From assembly GCA_016801845.1 (NCBI GenBank), contig CM028917.1:4533501-4597500 (forward strand): DNA of 64,000 nucleotides, read 5' to 3'. A program made the position numbers and the translations under genes. Below, piece after piece: positions 45,912-58,116 of the stretch. The DNA comes from Polydactylus sextarius. Its lineage: Eukaryota > Chordata > Actinopteri > Polynemidae. Each line of letters begins with the position of its first letter. Within the stretch, counting starts at the first letter, position 1. The notes beneath the pieces were generated by a model that had not been told where the DNA came from, searched no databases, and saw nothing but the letters and a program-made list of their open reading frames with translations.

Positions 45912-48900
45912 ATGGCCAGTCCGAATGATCTACAGTTCCAAGGTAAAAATCAATGTATTTATATGAATGTCTCTTTTACTTAATGTCAGTCTGTTGTTAA
46001 TAAGATTGAGCTGTTGGTAATGTGCCCTTAAATGTGACCCTTTTAATCGTGTTCATATCAGGACTCATAACTTTTTTTTATTAAGGAGAAGGAAAAAGAA
46101 CAAAAGAGGGAAAATAAGTTTAAAGTAAACATGAGGCTGTGACCAGCTGTCAATACTCAGGAAGTTTAACTCCTTGGTGGTATCTGATGTCCTCAGATGA
46201 GTTTGTATTTGTCCTTATCACAAAAGGACTCATGTTTAATTCTGCCAGCGCTGGTTGATAATCTCACAGGCTTCGCTCATGATGTTGGACAAGTTTCAGT
46301 TTACAAGACCTGCAATGCAGATGCTTCTAGTGACTTAATGTTATTTAACTGAGAAAACTCATCAGGAGTAGAAAGCTCTAGGATTCAGGATCATTGGAGC
46401 AACACTATCACTGACTCTTGTTTTATCCTATGTGTGTCTGTAGAGTTTGAAGAAGCAGCAGAGCTGTTGTCTGCAGATCCAGGGGCTTCCACAATCCGAT
46501 TATCTGCCTCAGACACCCCTTCTACAACAGGAGGAGGTGGTGGAGGTAGTGGAGGAGGAGAAGATGTGAAACTAGATCTATCAGATGAGGAGGAAGGTCA
46601 GGAGGAAAGTTCAGAGGTGAGGAAATGATCCGTTGATGTGGTGTCAGGGATGTGAGAGAGTCGATGTTTAAAGTTGACAGCAGCTGTCTTTGCTTCCAGC
46701 TGTTAGGAGGACAGAAACCAACAGCTGGATTCTGGACCTTTGAGTATTATGAGTCTTTCTTCAATGTGGACACTGTTCAGGTATGAGCCACGTCCTCTTC
46801 ATGTATACTACTGTCCTGATGCAGCTACTGATGTAACTGACAATCAGATATAAATTAGCATTTTTAATTGTGACAGTTCATAAAATGTTCTTTGATTTTA
46901 CCTTGTGACACAGGTACTGGACAGAGTGAAGGGATCAGTGTTGCCGTTACCTGGAAGAAACTTTGTCAAACACTACCTGAGGTCTAACCCAGATCTGTAT
47001 GGTGAGAGACACATTCAGTAATTTCACCTTGATTTAAGGTGAAATTTATATATATTTGTATATATTAATATAAGAACTTTTAATGTAAATATTAGAATAT
47101 TTTACTGAAAAATACTAAAGAAAAGTCATTCATATATACAGTGGAGAGAATAACACACAAAATGTTTCCATACTGGTTTAAATCCCCCAGCTAACAACTA
47201 TAATGGAAGCCAGTTGTAATAAGGAGCTAAACAGACCTGGAATCAGATCTGTTAATTGTTATTTGTGTTATTGTTTGTTTATATATGTTACTTAAGTACT
47301 TACTTAAGTAAATCAAGTCATTTAAATTTGTGTTTATTTCTTATTTTCATATATGGAAGATAGAATGGATATTTCAACACATCTGAATAATTATATGGAA
47401 TTTAGTTTTTATATTATGGGGATGCTCCACCTGAGACGTCCTCCTGATCTCCTGATAGAGGCCTGGATGATTAAACAACTTGATGAACATGCTTGCACAA
47501 CAGTGTATGATTTCATTCATGCAGCATAAAGAAGTTCACTAAAGACGCAGATACTAAAAATGGTGAACACGTGCGATGTGAGGGAGAAAGAGAGCAGAAT
47601 CTGTAGAGAGTAACTGATCCAAATACCTGATGTTCAAGACCAGAAACATTGTCATTAAATTGTAAGAGAGAGACAGGAAAAATATTTAAACTCTGATCTG
47701 TACAACTGATTCTAAAACTGAAATGTAATGTAAAATGGTTTCGGGTCAAAGTTGAGCATTAAAAAGCATTTATACTTATAGAGATGTTAATATGTCTGTG
47801 TGTGTGCGTGCAGGGCCGTTCTGGATCTGTGTGACGCTGGTGTTCTCCGTAGCGATCAGTGGGAACCTGTCCACCTTTCTGAGTCAGAGGGGAAACCCTG
47901 CGTACCACTACAGACCGCAGTTCCACAGAGGTCAGTCCTACAGCTTCACTACCCAACCTGATGTCATTGTTACCTTTATTCGCATAAACATGACTCAGTC
48001 TTGTATGTTTGTTCTGGTTTTTTTCAGTAACCATAGCTGCAGTAGTGATCTTCATGTACGCCTGGCTGGTGCCCATTGCTTTATGGGGTTTCCTGACTTG
48101 GCGGCAAGGGACTGAGAGGCAGATCGGAGGCTACTCATTCCTGGAGACGGTGTGCGTTTATGGCTACTCCCTCTTCATCTATATCCCCACCTCAGTGAGT
48201 ACATCTTCTCTCCTCACACATTTACTCATGAGTGTATTAAAACATAGGATGTGTTTGTCTGTCTAGTTCTTCTGTCTGTCTAAAACGTGATATCTCAGGA
48301 AGTTCAAAGGAATTTGAAAAAGTTTGGGATGAACATTAATGTGGAATCGAGGATGTACTGATTAGATTTTTGTGGTTTAATGTCAAGGTCACATAATTTA
48401 AGATTTCAAGTGCCAGTAAACTATAAGTGGACTGTTTGGCACAGCACATACGACCTTGAAACTGGGTTAATGTAGATTCAATAGAGGTATAAATGTCATA
48501 TTAAGACATTTTATTCTCCTGTGACTGTTCTCTTATAATGAATCAAGTCACATGAATCAAGTGAACATAAACACCTCTCTGTCGAGGGTTTCTATGTATT
48601 AAAGCAACACAGATCAGATGATATCTAATATATATATTCACTAACCAGCTCATACAATTGATATACCGTACATTCATTATATGTCAGGGCTCTTTGGAGG
48701 AGAGCAGTGAGGAGAGATGGAGGAGAGATGTTCACTGAAGAGAACAGTGAACATAAAAACATTTAGATAATATGAGTTTTTAATACTTTAACACCAGCTG
48801 ACTCGAAACCCAGACTCCAAGGTGATAGGTGATGCAGTCACCAGGATGTGTCTAATTATGACATGACTGAGTTTGTTTACTGTCTGATGACAAGCATATT

Positions 48901-49429
48901 ATTTCTCATCAGTGTCTGATGTGACAGAATACAGTTTGTGAGAATGCTTCCTGAGAAGTTCATGACCAGTAAATTAATTTCTCAATAAAATCATCTGCTA
49001 GATGAGTTTGTTCTCAGCTGAACCGAGACTCTGTCAAACAGTCTGATTGATGTGTAAACGCTGTCAACCCTCAGGTTTTGTGGATCATCCCGTTCGAGTG
49101 GTTGCACTGGACACTGCTCCTGATCGCCATGGTGATTTCCGGCTCAGTCCTGGTGCTCACCTTCTGGCCCGTCGTCCGTGACGACACTAAGCTGATGGCC
49201 GTGTCCACAGTGGTGACCATCGTGGTGCTGCACACGCTGCTGGCAGTGGGCTGTAAGGTCTGTGAGCTGTATGGATGAAGTCTCAGATCGGCTTTTCACA
49301 GCTCGATCGCTCATTTAATATTCTCCTTTTTTCTTTCAGATGTACTTTTTCCAAACCGCAGCCCACGTGCGCACACCAATCACTACCGCCTCACCAATCC
49401 ACATGACCATGACCACCAAACACCACTGA
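45912..49429 (+). CDS. yipf2: Yip1-domain Golgi membrane protein YIPF2
   Basis: Eight coding exons in phase: 45912-45942, 46444-46616, 46700-46780, 46914-47001, 47814-47930, 48028-48194, 49075-49257 and 49340-49429, giving 309 aa, close to the mammalian length. The N-terminal half is cytosolic and acidic with a Gly/Ser run (MASPNDLQFQEFEEAAELL). The family block FWTFEYYESFFNVDTVQVL then leads into five membrane segments: about 127-148, 164-186, 201-225, 230-252 and 257-278. The start has a good Kozak context (ACA before ATG, G after). YIPF proteins sit in Golgi and ER-Golgi membranes, bind Rab GTPases and act in vesicle traffic. Lying directly after carm1 and before timm29, as in human, supports orthology to YIPF2 rather than YIPF1. 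Confidence 0.95.
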
Positions 49430-50150
49430 CAAAGGGAAGGGAGGAGAGTTTTTCTGAGGATGTGAAGGCTGATGTGTCTGTTTTCACAGACATATAAAGC
49501 ATGTACAGACAGACAGGCAGTTTGATTATTGCCATTGCGTGACTTGGTGTATGCATTGGGTTGTGTGTGTGTGTGTGTAAGTGTGTGCGTGTGCGCGATT
49601 GTCTAATTTATCCTGAGGGTGGTTCTACTGTAACTGAAATCTCACTTGGTCTCTGCAATAACTGTATATTTCTACTGTGAAGGTTCAGGATGTGCTGCAT
49701 GTAAAATGTCTGGAACTGAATGAAAACACTGTGATCCGCCTCATTTCATCAGCAACACTGAAACAAGACAAAAGGCCACAGGATCACTGAAGCAAACACA
49801 ATCATACATCCATGTCGCTACCAATCATCAGGGAAATAAACTGTGGTCGCATGAGCACTAGTTAGTCTGATGAAGTCATTGATGGACAAACTGATCCAAG
49901 TAGAGGTACAGTCTGTGTATATTTGAATTATTTTTATTTGATGAGTTTGAGGAGTACGCTTTAATTAATTATTTAATAATTAATAACTATACAATATCAG
50001 AAACAAGTAAAAGTCGACATCTTCAGATTCATTTAGCTGAACCAGAAAATATTTAATGTATAATGACAGAAACCAGGAAATGGCACGAAATGTAATTATT
50101 ATTTGTTGTATTGTTTGTTTCAATAAAGCTCAGGCTTTTTCATTAATGAC
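49430..50150 (+). other. yipf2: yipf2 3' untranslated region
   Basis: From the TGA after TTKHH to the signal at 50122. It includes a short (GT)n run near 49561-49580. About 700 bases with no other feature. Confidence 0.75.
50122..50127 (+). terminator. yipf2: Polyadenylation signal AATAAA, yipf2
   Basis: A canonical AATAAA in TTTCAATAAAGCTC about 700 bases after the stop codon. It is the first clear signal downstream. Confidence 0.8.
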
Positions 50151-50679
50151 ACAAACAGTAGCAGTAGTCTCTAGGACCCTAGAAGTGAAGCAGCTAAGTG
50201 GAATCAGCATTATTATTATTTTATGACTCTTCATGTTCACACCAGATAGTTCAAATCAATATCACAGATCACCAGGTGTAAAAACCTCCAGTCTCCGGGT
50301 TTGTTCTGACACCAACAAAATGGCTGCACAGTCACTCACCAACACCAGAAACTACATACAAATAGAATACAGTATTATGTCAAAAATGAGTAACAGTAAC
50401 AGTTGATTGAGTTTGTTGAATAGGAGATTCAACTAACACAAACAGAACTAGTTTCCAGAGCAAGTCCAGAAAGCTGTGGATCCCCTCTTTATTTTAACTT
50501 TATTGTTTTTTGCGTGTACATGTAGGATTGTATCAGTTAAATGATGTGACGAGCAGATGCCAATCACATGATTTCTGTGGTGACCTCTGAATTTACGTCT
50601 GTTCAATACAAACATGAATGTGAGACCACATGTCTTCATAGGTAAAGACATTCACATGAGCCTCAGCTGAATGTTGCAT

Positions 50680-50865
50680 TGTTGCATCACTGAAATGTTG
50701 CAATGTAGCATTTATTAGCAAGTGTTAGCATGTGAACTGTGGATATACCTGCTAGCATGTTAGCATGATCATTTTCTCTTGTGTGTTCATGTCAGCAGAA
50801 TTTCATGCTCAGCTCAGTTAGAGCTGTTAGCAAAGCTGCAGACTCCTAGTTTGTTTACTGTCATT
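50680..50865. repeat. Dispersed repeat remnant (GCTAGCATGTTAGCATG type)
   Basis: The sequence holds GTTAGCATGTGAAC, GCTAGCATGTTAGCATG and GCTCAGCTCAGTTAGAGCTGTTAGCA, then CTGCAGACTCCTAG. This resembles a common percomorph repeat with alternating TTAGCATG words. Diverged, with no clear ends. Confidence 0.45.
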
Positions 50866-51700
50866 GTTAATCTTCTGTCTCCCGGTTGATTGATTCCCTG
50901 ACTAAATCGTGTCAGCAAAGAGTCAAACCTTAAAGCAAACACAGCAGAAATAAAAGTGAAAACAGTTTCCTGTGAATGTTCCCATCAATCAGCTACAGGA
51001 CAGGAGACTACAGCGGTCTATGATGTGATAGTAGTGAAGAGCTCAGCTTCTTTACCTTTATTTATTAAAAACATTTGATTTGTTCACATAAATGAGTGTG
51101 TAAACAGAGAAAACGATTGTCGCAAGACTATCTGTGAATAAACAGGATCTGTAGTGTTCATCTGTGAGAGAAATTCATGCATGATTTTATGCACAAAAAT
51201 CTTTATTTTAAATGTTTTAATTTTTGCATTTTATAGTCCATAGTTGCAGTGATCAGCTTTGGCCTTATGCATGTTGTTGTTCCCTCGTGGTATACACAGT
51301 GTATAAAAGTGATTTTAGAAACAGAATTAAATTATTTTATTAAATGATAGATCATTCAGTGATAAATGAGAAATGTAAACATCATGTCCAGATCTGGTGG
51401 TGTTGAAAACAACCACAGCAGTGAGAGGAACCTGTTCGACAGCAAATACTGTGTTTAAAAAATATATTTAGGCTGTAAATATTTTTAACTTAACAGTGTG
51501 ATTGTATTTCAGAATAAATAAGAGCAACAGCTGATCATATTAGGAAGTTTAGAACACGTTTGATGGAACCAAATGTTAGCAATTAGAAGGAAAATAAGAT
51601 ACACTTTGTTCGAAATTTTAAAATAAACTGAATTATTTCTAATATGTTCCCATACTCCAAAACAATAGTTTAATACACTATACAAATAATACAAATATAA
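50866..51700. other. Intergenic region between yipf2 and timm29
   Basis: AT-rich, without an open frame of interest. Nothing recognised until the timm29 promoter. Confidence 0.7.
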
Positions 51701-51734
51701 TACAAATAACCTAATAGCGTAATACACCTTAAAC

Positions 51735-51965
51735 GTCACTTTGACGTCAGCCGCCATTTCAAATGAAGAACATAATACGGAGGCATAAAAATTTGACGCC
51801 AGGCGGAACGTTTATGAGGTACTGCTGTTTTCACTGTCGGAAGACTAAAACAGATCCACCATCGGCAGCCATTTTGGCTCCATGTGAGCTGTCTTCCTGA
51901 CCCACGGGAATGTTTCTGGTGTATGAAGGTGACAGTCCGAGTCCGGCTCATTAAAACCAGCTGAA
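51735..51965 (+). promoter_or_regulatory. timm29: timm29 promoter with a perfect CRE and YY1-like sites
   Basis: TGACGTCA (51742-51749) is a full palindromic CREB/ATF site, directly followed by a YY1-like GCCGCCATTT. A second, similar GCAGCCATTTTGGC lies near 51866-51880. There is no TATA box. This arrangement is typical of nuclear genes for mitochondrial proteins. The transcription start probably lies between 51750 and 51900. Confidence 0.6.
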
Positions 51966-53276
51966 ATGGCTTCGCTGCGCGGAGCGGCGAGGTTTTTCTG
52001 CGCTGCGGCAGAAGCAGCAGCGACTCCGGTAACTAAAAGCAGCCGCTGGGAAAAACTGAAGAACAGTAAAGCAGGTGAGATAATGAACACAAGCTGCTAA
52101 TAGTTGTGAGGATACAGCGCCACCTCTAGTTAGCATTTGACACATGGGCTATGGCTAATGTTAGCTTGACTTAATATATCATCTTAGTCATTTCAATGAC
52201 TCAAGTAGCCGCTTTATAACACTATAACTACTGTTACTGTTGCTGTGGTTATAGTGATATCCCATGATGCAAAGCGTGTTCTCATGTCTTCTGCATTTAT
52301 TTGAGTCTTTTTCTACATCTGCCATGTTATTATGTGACGCAAAAGGAAATTAGCTGAAATGTAAACAAAGAATAGTAACCTCCAACAGTACTATAAAACA
52401 GTGATGATGTGTGTAAAGTGACTGCTGATTAGGTTTTTTTTTTTCTCCTTTGGGCAATTTTTTTTATTCATCCCTATTTATTATGTATTTCGATTAGAGA
52501 AATCGATTTGATGGTTATTTGTTCCCAGAGATTTGAAGATTATACATCTCAGTGATCTGTGTGTGTTCAGGACTAACCATCTTCTTCTGTTGTCTGCAGG
52601 CAAGTGGTGTGTGAGCCTGTTCTCTGACTACAAAGAGGCATGTAAGGACATGGTGGTCGGTATCTGGGAGCGACCCGTCAAAGCCACGGCATATGGGGTT
52701 GTGCTGGGCGGGGCCTTGGCTTGTTTCTACACTAAACCGGACCGCTCCTCTTTTGAGGCAGCGCTGCTGGATCGCTCCAACCAGCTGGCCCTGCTGTCGC
52801 CGTGGATCCGCAACGCGACCTCCGACGGCCACGTGCAGAAACTGGTGAAGATTCGTAACGAGGGCAGACTCCGCCACGCCAGCCTGGGCGTGCTCTCTCT
52901 GGTTTACTGGACGGGCTATGACGCCGACGTCAGCCTGTACGAAGCCCAGTGCTCCGACCTGTCGCTGCCCTGGTTGGAGTTCCATCAACGAGTGCTTGAC
53001 GTGGGCTTCATTGGACACTGGTGGATCCTGAACTCAAAGATGCACGACTATGATGTGAACGAGGACGAGTTCAAGCACTTGCCGGCTCACATGCAGGTGA
53101 CATCACCGCCCAGTGTTCAGGAGGTAGAAAGAAATGAAAAGTTACACAAAGAGTCATGGTTAGCACTGACAGTGGACGACACAGAGGGAGACTCGCCTGT
53201 AGTGGACAGGAAGGAGCAGAGTCTCAGTGACGAGAGCCAAACAAAACCGCTGACAGAAGAACAGACTCTACAGTAA
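51966..53276 (+). CDS. timm29: Mitochondrial inner-membrane import subunit TIMM29
   Basis: Two exons, 51966-52074 and 52600-53276, join at a split Gly codon to give 261 aa, close to the human length of 260. The N terminus is rich in Ala and Arg (MASLRGAARFFCAAAEAAA), as expected of a mitochondrial protein. One membrane segment is at about 64-80 (KATAYGVVLGGALACFY). The intermembrane-space part contains WERPVKA, LALLSPWIRN and LLSLVYW-like blocks, and conserved GHWWIL. TIMM29 is a metazoan subunit of the TIM22 translocase, which inserts carrier proteins. The C-terminal tail (about 215-261) is acidic and poorly conserved. The gene lies directly after yipf2, as in human. Confidence 0.95.
52114..52129 (-). 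promoter_or_regulatory. CTCF-like motif in timm29 intron 1
   Basis: The minus strand reads CTAGAGGTGGCGCTGT, a strong match to the CTCF core. It lies about 40 bases after the first timm29 exon. Motif-only evidence. Confidence 0.45.
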
Positions 53277-53430
53277 CAGCAGAAACATACTGGATGAAGA
53301 CTGAGACTACCAGAGGACTTATCTCTTTTGTCATAACTGTCATGAACTGTTCATCATGTTTACCGCCGCCTCAGACCAACATGTTTTTACTTTCACTGAA
53401 AGTATTAATTGATGCCATTAACCATGTGTC

Positions 53431-53436
53431 AATAAA
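53431..53436 (+). terminator. timm29: Polyadenylation signal AATAAA, timm29
   Basis: GTCAATAAATCTG, 155 bases after the stop codon, with a T-rich and GT-containing stretch after it. It gives a short 3' UTR. Confidence 0.8.
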
Positions 53437-54156
53437 TCTGTTATCTCTAATGTTCCTACTGTTGTTTTGTTTCCTTATGTCACAACTTTAACATATTTTA
53501 AGGACATTCAGTCTTTTTAATATACCACTCTCACTTACACCACCTTTCATACTTGTAATTGAAATTGGATGTAAACCTGTGTCTTCTCCCTGTGGGATCA
53601 TCTGCAAACTGACTGCTTTGGAAAGAGATCTCTCTCTCTCTCTCTCACTCTGAGCAGCTGACACCAAAATTTTTAATTCTGATGTTTTATATCACTTAGT
53701 TGCTTTGTGTGTTTGTGCATATAATGATTGATCTCCTGGTTTCAGAAACATGATAAACTCTAAACATACTTTTCAGACATTTAGTACCTAGCATTTATTA
53801 AACATCCCTACACTTATGTCTGAAGGTTGTGCCTCAGGTAGATTTGGATAATAAACTAAAATATGATTAATTATGCAACGCTGTCAGAGCACCAGCCCTG
53901 GACCTGTTAGAACTAAGAGTTTTAGTCATTCAATTATAAACTGTCCAGTGAGACTGTGGGAGATAAGAGCAGTGGAAATGTATCTCACTTCAATGCTACA
54001 GTAATAATAAAATATAAAACCTTTAACCCTCAAAATCCTACTGAAGTGAAAGCACTGAAGTATAATCATTATTTTATTACATTGTATTTATCAAAAATGA
54101 AATGATTGATATAGTTCTTGCTTTTGATTAATAACACAGATATCACAGATATAACA

Positions 54157-54157
54157 G

Positions 54158-54188
<31 letters not shown>

Positions 54189-54249
54189 GATATACACAGT
54201 GTCTGTGTATATATACAGATATACACAGATATATATATATATGTATATA

Positions 54250-54294
<45 letters not shown>

Positions 54295-54295
54295 T
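54157..54295. repeat. Compound TA/CA/TG microsatellite
   Basis: Blocks of TA, CACACACA, AGATATACACAG repeats, then TGTGTG and a second TA block. The two TA/CA halves are roughly inverted and could form a hairpin. Confidence 0.93.
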
Positions 54296-54556
54296 ATACT
54301 TCTCATAATAGTTTGGAAGTATGAAGATAAATATAAAATGCAATCATCTGACTGACCTCTGGTCCTAGTGGCTCTAAACAGGATATAGAACAATAATGAG
54401 GGTCATTGGTGACTGATGACGTCACAGTTTGACTCAGATGCTATCAGATGTCGCCCACAGGAAGTCTGAGGTTAAAGGCCTGTGGTTTACACTTCTGAGC
54501 TGAACTAACTTCATTTCTGTTCACATCCTCGGGACAGTTGACGTGTTTAGTTTATG

Positions 54557-54569
54557 CCACCAGAGGGCG
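54557..54569 (+). promoter_or_regulatory. CTCF-like motif
   Basis: CCACCAGAGGGCG is an essentially perfect CTCF core, reading forward. It lies in the non-coding DNA after timm29, opposite in orientation to the motifs at 45083 and 52114. Confidence 0.45.
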
Positions 54570-55052
54570 TCCTACTGCCAAATAATCCCGGTCATGTACG
54601 TCGATGTATATGCGAAATAGGCCTCGATGCTAAAGTAAGCAGTTTAGCGTAAGATTTGAAAGAGGGGGGAACCAGACTGCTACCTCAGGTGTAAAGGTGA
54701 GTTTTAACTTCCTGTAAAACTGCAGGTTGTTGTTTTTACACTTGATTTTTGTGTCCTTTCAAAAAAAGCAACACATTATTCAAGTGAGTGTTAGAGCTGC
54801 TGGTGGCCATATGTTGTTCCTTTACAGCAGAGAACAGGCTGTTTCCAGCTGTTTGCAGCTGTTGTTCTCTGAGCCCACCTGCTGCTGTAGCTTCATATTT
54901 ATTTCATTCAGACATGACACGAGTTATTGATCGTCTCTCATAACAAACTGACAAACTCTTCTGGATTTATTACCCACATCAAGATGAGCTTGTTCATTCT
55001 TGACATTGGAAACAAACATTAAAAATGATTATTTTACACAACATTACTGTTT

Positions 55053-55110
<58 letters not shown>
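55053..55110. repeat. (GATA)n microsatellite
   Basis: About 14 uninterrupted TAGA/GATA units. Confidence 0.97.
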
Positions 55111-55730
55111 TATATCTTATATTCTGTTGATATTTCAGTTTAATCATAATCCAAGTCTAACAGAGATGACTTACAAACCGACGCTAATTTAATTTTAAAC
55201 TTTATTCATCAAGATTTCGCTTTCATACTGAAGAATGTAGAGAAACAATGGAGAAGCTTTGTTGAGATCACAGATCACTATCAGGTGCTGTGATGTAAGG
55301 GACGAACCTTAAAGCTGGATTTCATTTAAAAGTCCTTAATAACAGTAGCAGGAAGCGACCGCAGCTCCAGCATCAATAACAAATCAATACACAGATTGAC
55401 AGGTGAGATGCAGACAAAGATAAATATCTGCTGTTGCTGCTTTGTCTCGTTTGCCTCCCCCTTGTGGTGCATCCTTCCAAGCCTCCTCTGTCTGCCTCCC
55501 CTCCTCCTCCTCCTCATGTTGCCTTATGGCCTTTATTGACCCCTGCACTCCCATCCATCCTGCCCCCTCCCCCACACAGACAGAGAGTCTGTTGGCCACT
55601 GAGGTCAGCGAGGATGGTCACTGTCAAGTGGTGTTTGAAAAACACACTGCTTTTCTGTTCTTTACATGCAAACGCGGGATTAATGAAATAACACAACAGT
55701 TAGAAATGTTACATTTGTTTACTATCGCAC

Positions 55731-55760
55731 CAATCATCTCCTCAAAAGAAGAGATGATTG
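55731..55760. repeat. Perfect 10-bp inverted repeat
   Basis: CAATCATCTC and GAGATGATTG are exact reverse complements separated by 10 bases. There is no T run after it and no nearby gene to regulate. Confidence 0.8.
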
Positions 55761-55959
55761 ATTTACGTCTCCTTCCACCAAACTCAACTTTCTACTGAGT
55801 TTCTTCTCAGTTCAGTGTTAGTGAGCGATGGAGCTGTGATGTCTCCTCAAATGAAGCTTAGGCTGATGATGCTTTTTATGAAGGATGTCGTTGTTTTAAC
55901 TGCTCTCTTGGACTCACTACCCCTGAGCAGAAAGAGCAGGAGGTGATGTAGGAGGCAGA

Positions 55960-56000
55960 GGGGTGGGGTGGGGGGGCAGGAGAAGGCAGGGGGGTGGGGA
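55960..56000 (+). other. G-rich tract, possible quadruplex
   Basis: GGGGTGGGGTGGGGGGG followed by GGGGGGTGGGG: enough closely spaced G runs to form an intramolecular quadruplex. Confidence 0.6.
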
Positions 56001-56059
56001 TGTCTGTCTGGCCACCATGTTGACCTCATTGACCACAGCAGGACTAGGCTTGTATGCAT

Positions 56060-56066
56060 CCACACA

Positions 56067-56117
<51 letters not shown>
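56060..56117. repeat. (CA)n microsatellite
   Basis: About 27 CA units with one interruption near the start. Confidence 0.97.
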
Positions 56118-56119
<2 letters not shown>

Positions 56120-57599
56120 TGAGCGACCTAATCAATATGTAACTAAGGAAGGAGGCAGGATGATGGAGAGAGTGGGGGATAATTTGCAGAAGATGGAGGA
56201 GGGTAAAGGAACCGTATGACTGGAAATACAAAGTAAAGAGCGCAGTGTTCAGGTGGAGCTGATGGATGCAAACCACACAAACACAGAGAAACGTGTAAAA
56301 AAAAAACTGCTTCAGTAATCGTCAGTGACCTGAATCATCAACGGACAATGATGCATCAACTATAGTTACAGTGGCATCATGTGCATGGATTTAAAGAAAC
56401 AGGAGGATGAAACCAAACAAGTGAAAGCATGTAAATAAATAGGAGCCAAAAGAGACTGAACAATCTCAATTGTGATCTTCAGTTGTGTTTTATTGTTAAG
56501 TGCCCTGTGACTGTAGTAGTTATGACAGAAAGAAATCAGGTGACGATGAGCGATGAGGTGAAAACGTTACTTCACTTTGTCTTTTTCATGATCAAATTCT
56601 AGTTTAGTTTAGTCACAATGTAATGAATTTATCACATTTAATGAACCATACATGTGAAAATTCAAAGGATGGCTACATTTCATTTCTCAGTGTGTCTGAA
56701 AATATTTGGTCACATCTGGTCAAGCGGCTGCACAGCTGACACGTGACGTGTTCGATGATTCGATGACATCACTTAAAAATATAAATAAGTTTTGCGTAAC
56801 GTATCACACGTGACACGAGGATTTGTGCCACTTTTTCACAATACGAGTACAACATAAGCATCAGTTTTATATATAATATAACATGTAAAAAGCATCATTC
56901 TTTAGATTTTCTTAATTGTATTTTCAGATGTTTTGATATTGAGTCATGTAGGATCAGTACATGTACAATGAACTCCATATTTGAAATGTAATACAGGATA
57001 CAGGAACGTGTGGTTTTCACATTTCATTTTATTGAGAGATCATGTCACATGTGTTAAACTCACGTGATGAATGAACAGACGCGCACATGAGACCATTTTC
57101 AGATGTGATGCGTTTACGTGACATTCATAGACTTTCAGCTATTTCCCATATAAATTCAACATCATTGCATGTGAAAACTGTAAAGATTTCACATATATTT
57201 TTTGTAGATTTCACACAAAACCATAGATTAACAGATGTGGGGTTTTATTTGTTTTGTTTTGTTTTGTTTTTGACTGAAAATTGAAATGATGTTCACTGGT
57301 TATTTTAGGATCCTGTGCAAACAAATTGTTATATAAATATGGCATCTGCTAATAAGGTGATAATGCAAACAGGCAGGACGTGCAGCTGCATCAAAAGGGT
57401 TAACTGTCTGGTCCGGGAGAGTTAGAAGTGTATGTGTGTGTGTGTTGGACGGTGTCAGTAAGTGCAGCTCCATAATGTCAGTCTTGGAGTGTGAACATGT
57501 TTGGAGGCAGCAGTGAGGGAGGGAGGAAGGGAGGGAGGGAGAGAGGAGGAGGAGATAGCGAAGGAGGGCAAAGTGAGAGAGTGGAGGAGGGGTGTCTGG

Positions 57600-57696
57600 T
57601 AGACGGAGAAAGAGAGGGGGGAGGAGACGAGCCGAGTGTGCACAATATTCATTCAAACTGACAGAGGCTGTGTGTGTCCTGGTTCGCACTTCCCAC

Positions 57697-57760
<64 letters not shown>

Positions 57761-58116
57761 GACAGTCTGCAGTTTACAGCAGCAGGAAGGAGACGCCACA
57801 AGAGAGGAGGAAAAAGAAAGACAGAGACTGTGATAAATGACAGACGAGCAGGAGGAGAAGGAGCCGTAGGAAGCGAAACAGGGAGGAGGAGGAAGGAAGG
57901 AAGGAAGGAAGTGATGAAAAGTGAGGATCTGGAGACGAGGTGATGAGTATGAGATGAGAATGAAGAGAGGATGAAAGAAAGAGGGAGACAGCGGAAGCTT
58001 GGCTTTTCAATGGGAGGGGTAAAAAAAAGAGAAAGGAAAGAAAGGAGGTGTAGAGACAGAAGAATGCAGAGAAAGAGGGACGGCAACACTACTGCTCCTG
58101 CACAAGAGGATGTTGG
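57600..58116 (+). promoter_or_regulatory. Candidate promoter and 5' exon of an unidentified gene
   Basis: A purine-rich leader with a long (TC)n block and PuPu-rich AGGAGG runs ends in ACAAGAGGATGTTGG followed by the strong donor GTAAGT (58117). The ATG at 58110 would give M-L then a split codon. The sequence resembles the purine-rich 5' UTRs of some neuronal genes, but nothing identifies the gene. It could be a non-coding transcript or nothing. Confidence 0.3.
57703..57759. repeat. (TC)n tract
   Basis: About 28 TC units (GA on the minus strand) within the candidate 5' region of the unidentified downstream gene. Confidence 0.97.

Larger units (their letters stand above)
53440..57600. other. 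Intergenic region after timm29
   Basis: About 4.1 kb with no gene recognised. It holds a (TC)n run near 53629-53647, the TA/CA/TG tract at 54157-54295, a CTCF-like motif at 54557, (GATA)n at 55053, a hairpin at 55731, a G-rich tract at 55960 and (CA)n at 56060. Short open frames across the pyrimidine-rich 55437-55600 stretch have no domain features. Confidence 0.7.

Noticed and set aside
55437..55798. Open frames over the pyrimidine-rich stretch after timm29
   Set aside because: Composition-driven (Ser/Pro/Leu), overlapping in several frames and on both strands, with no splice or promoter support.
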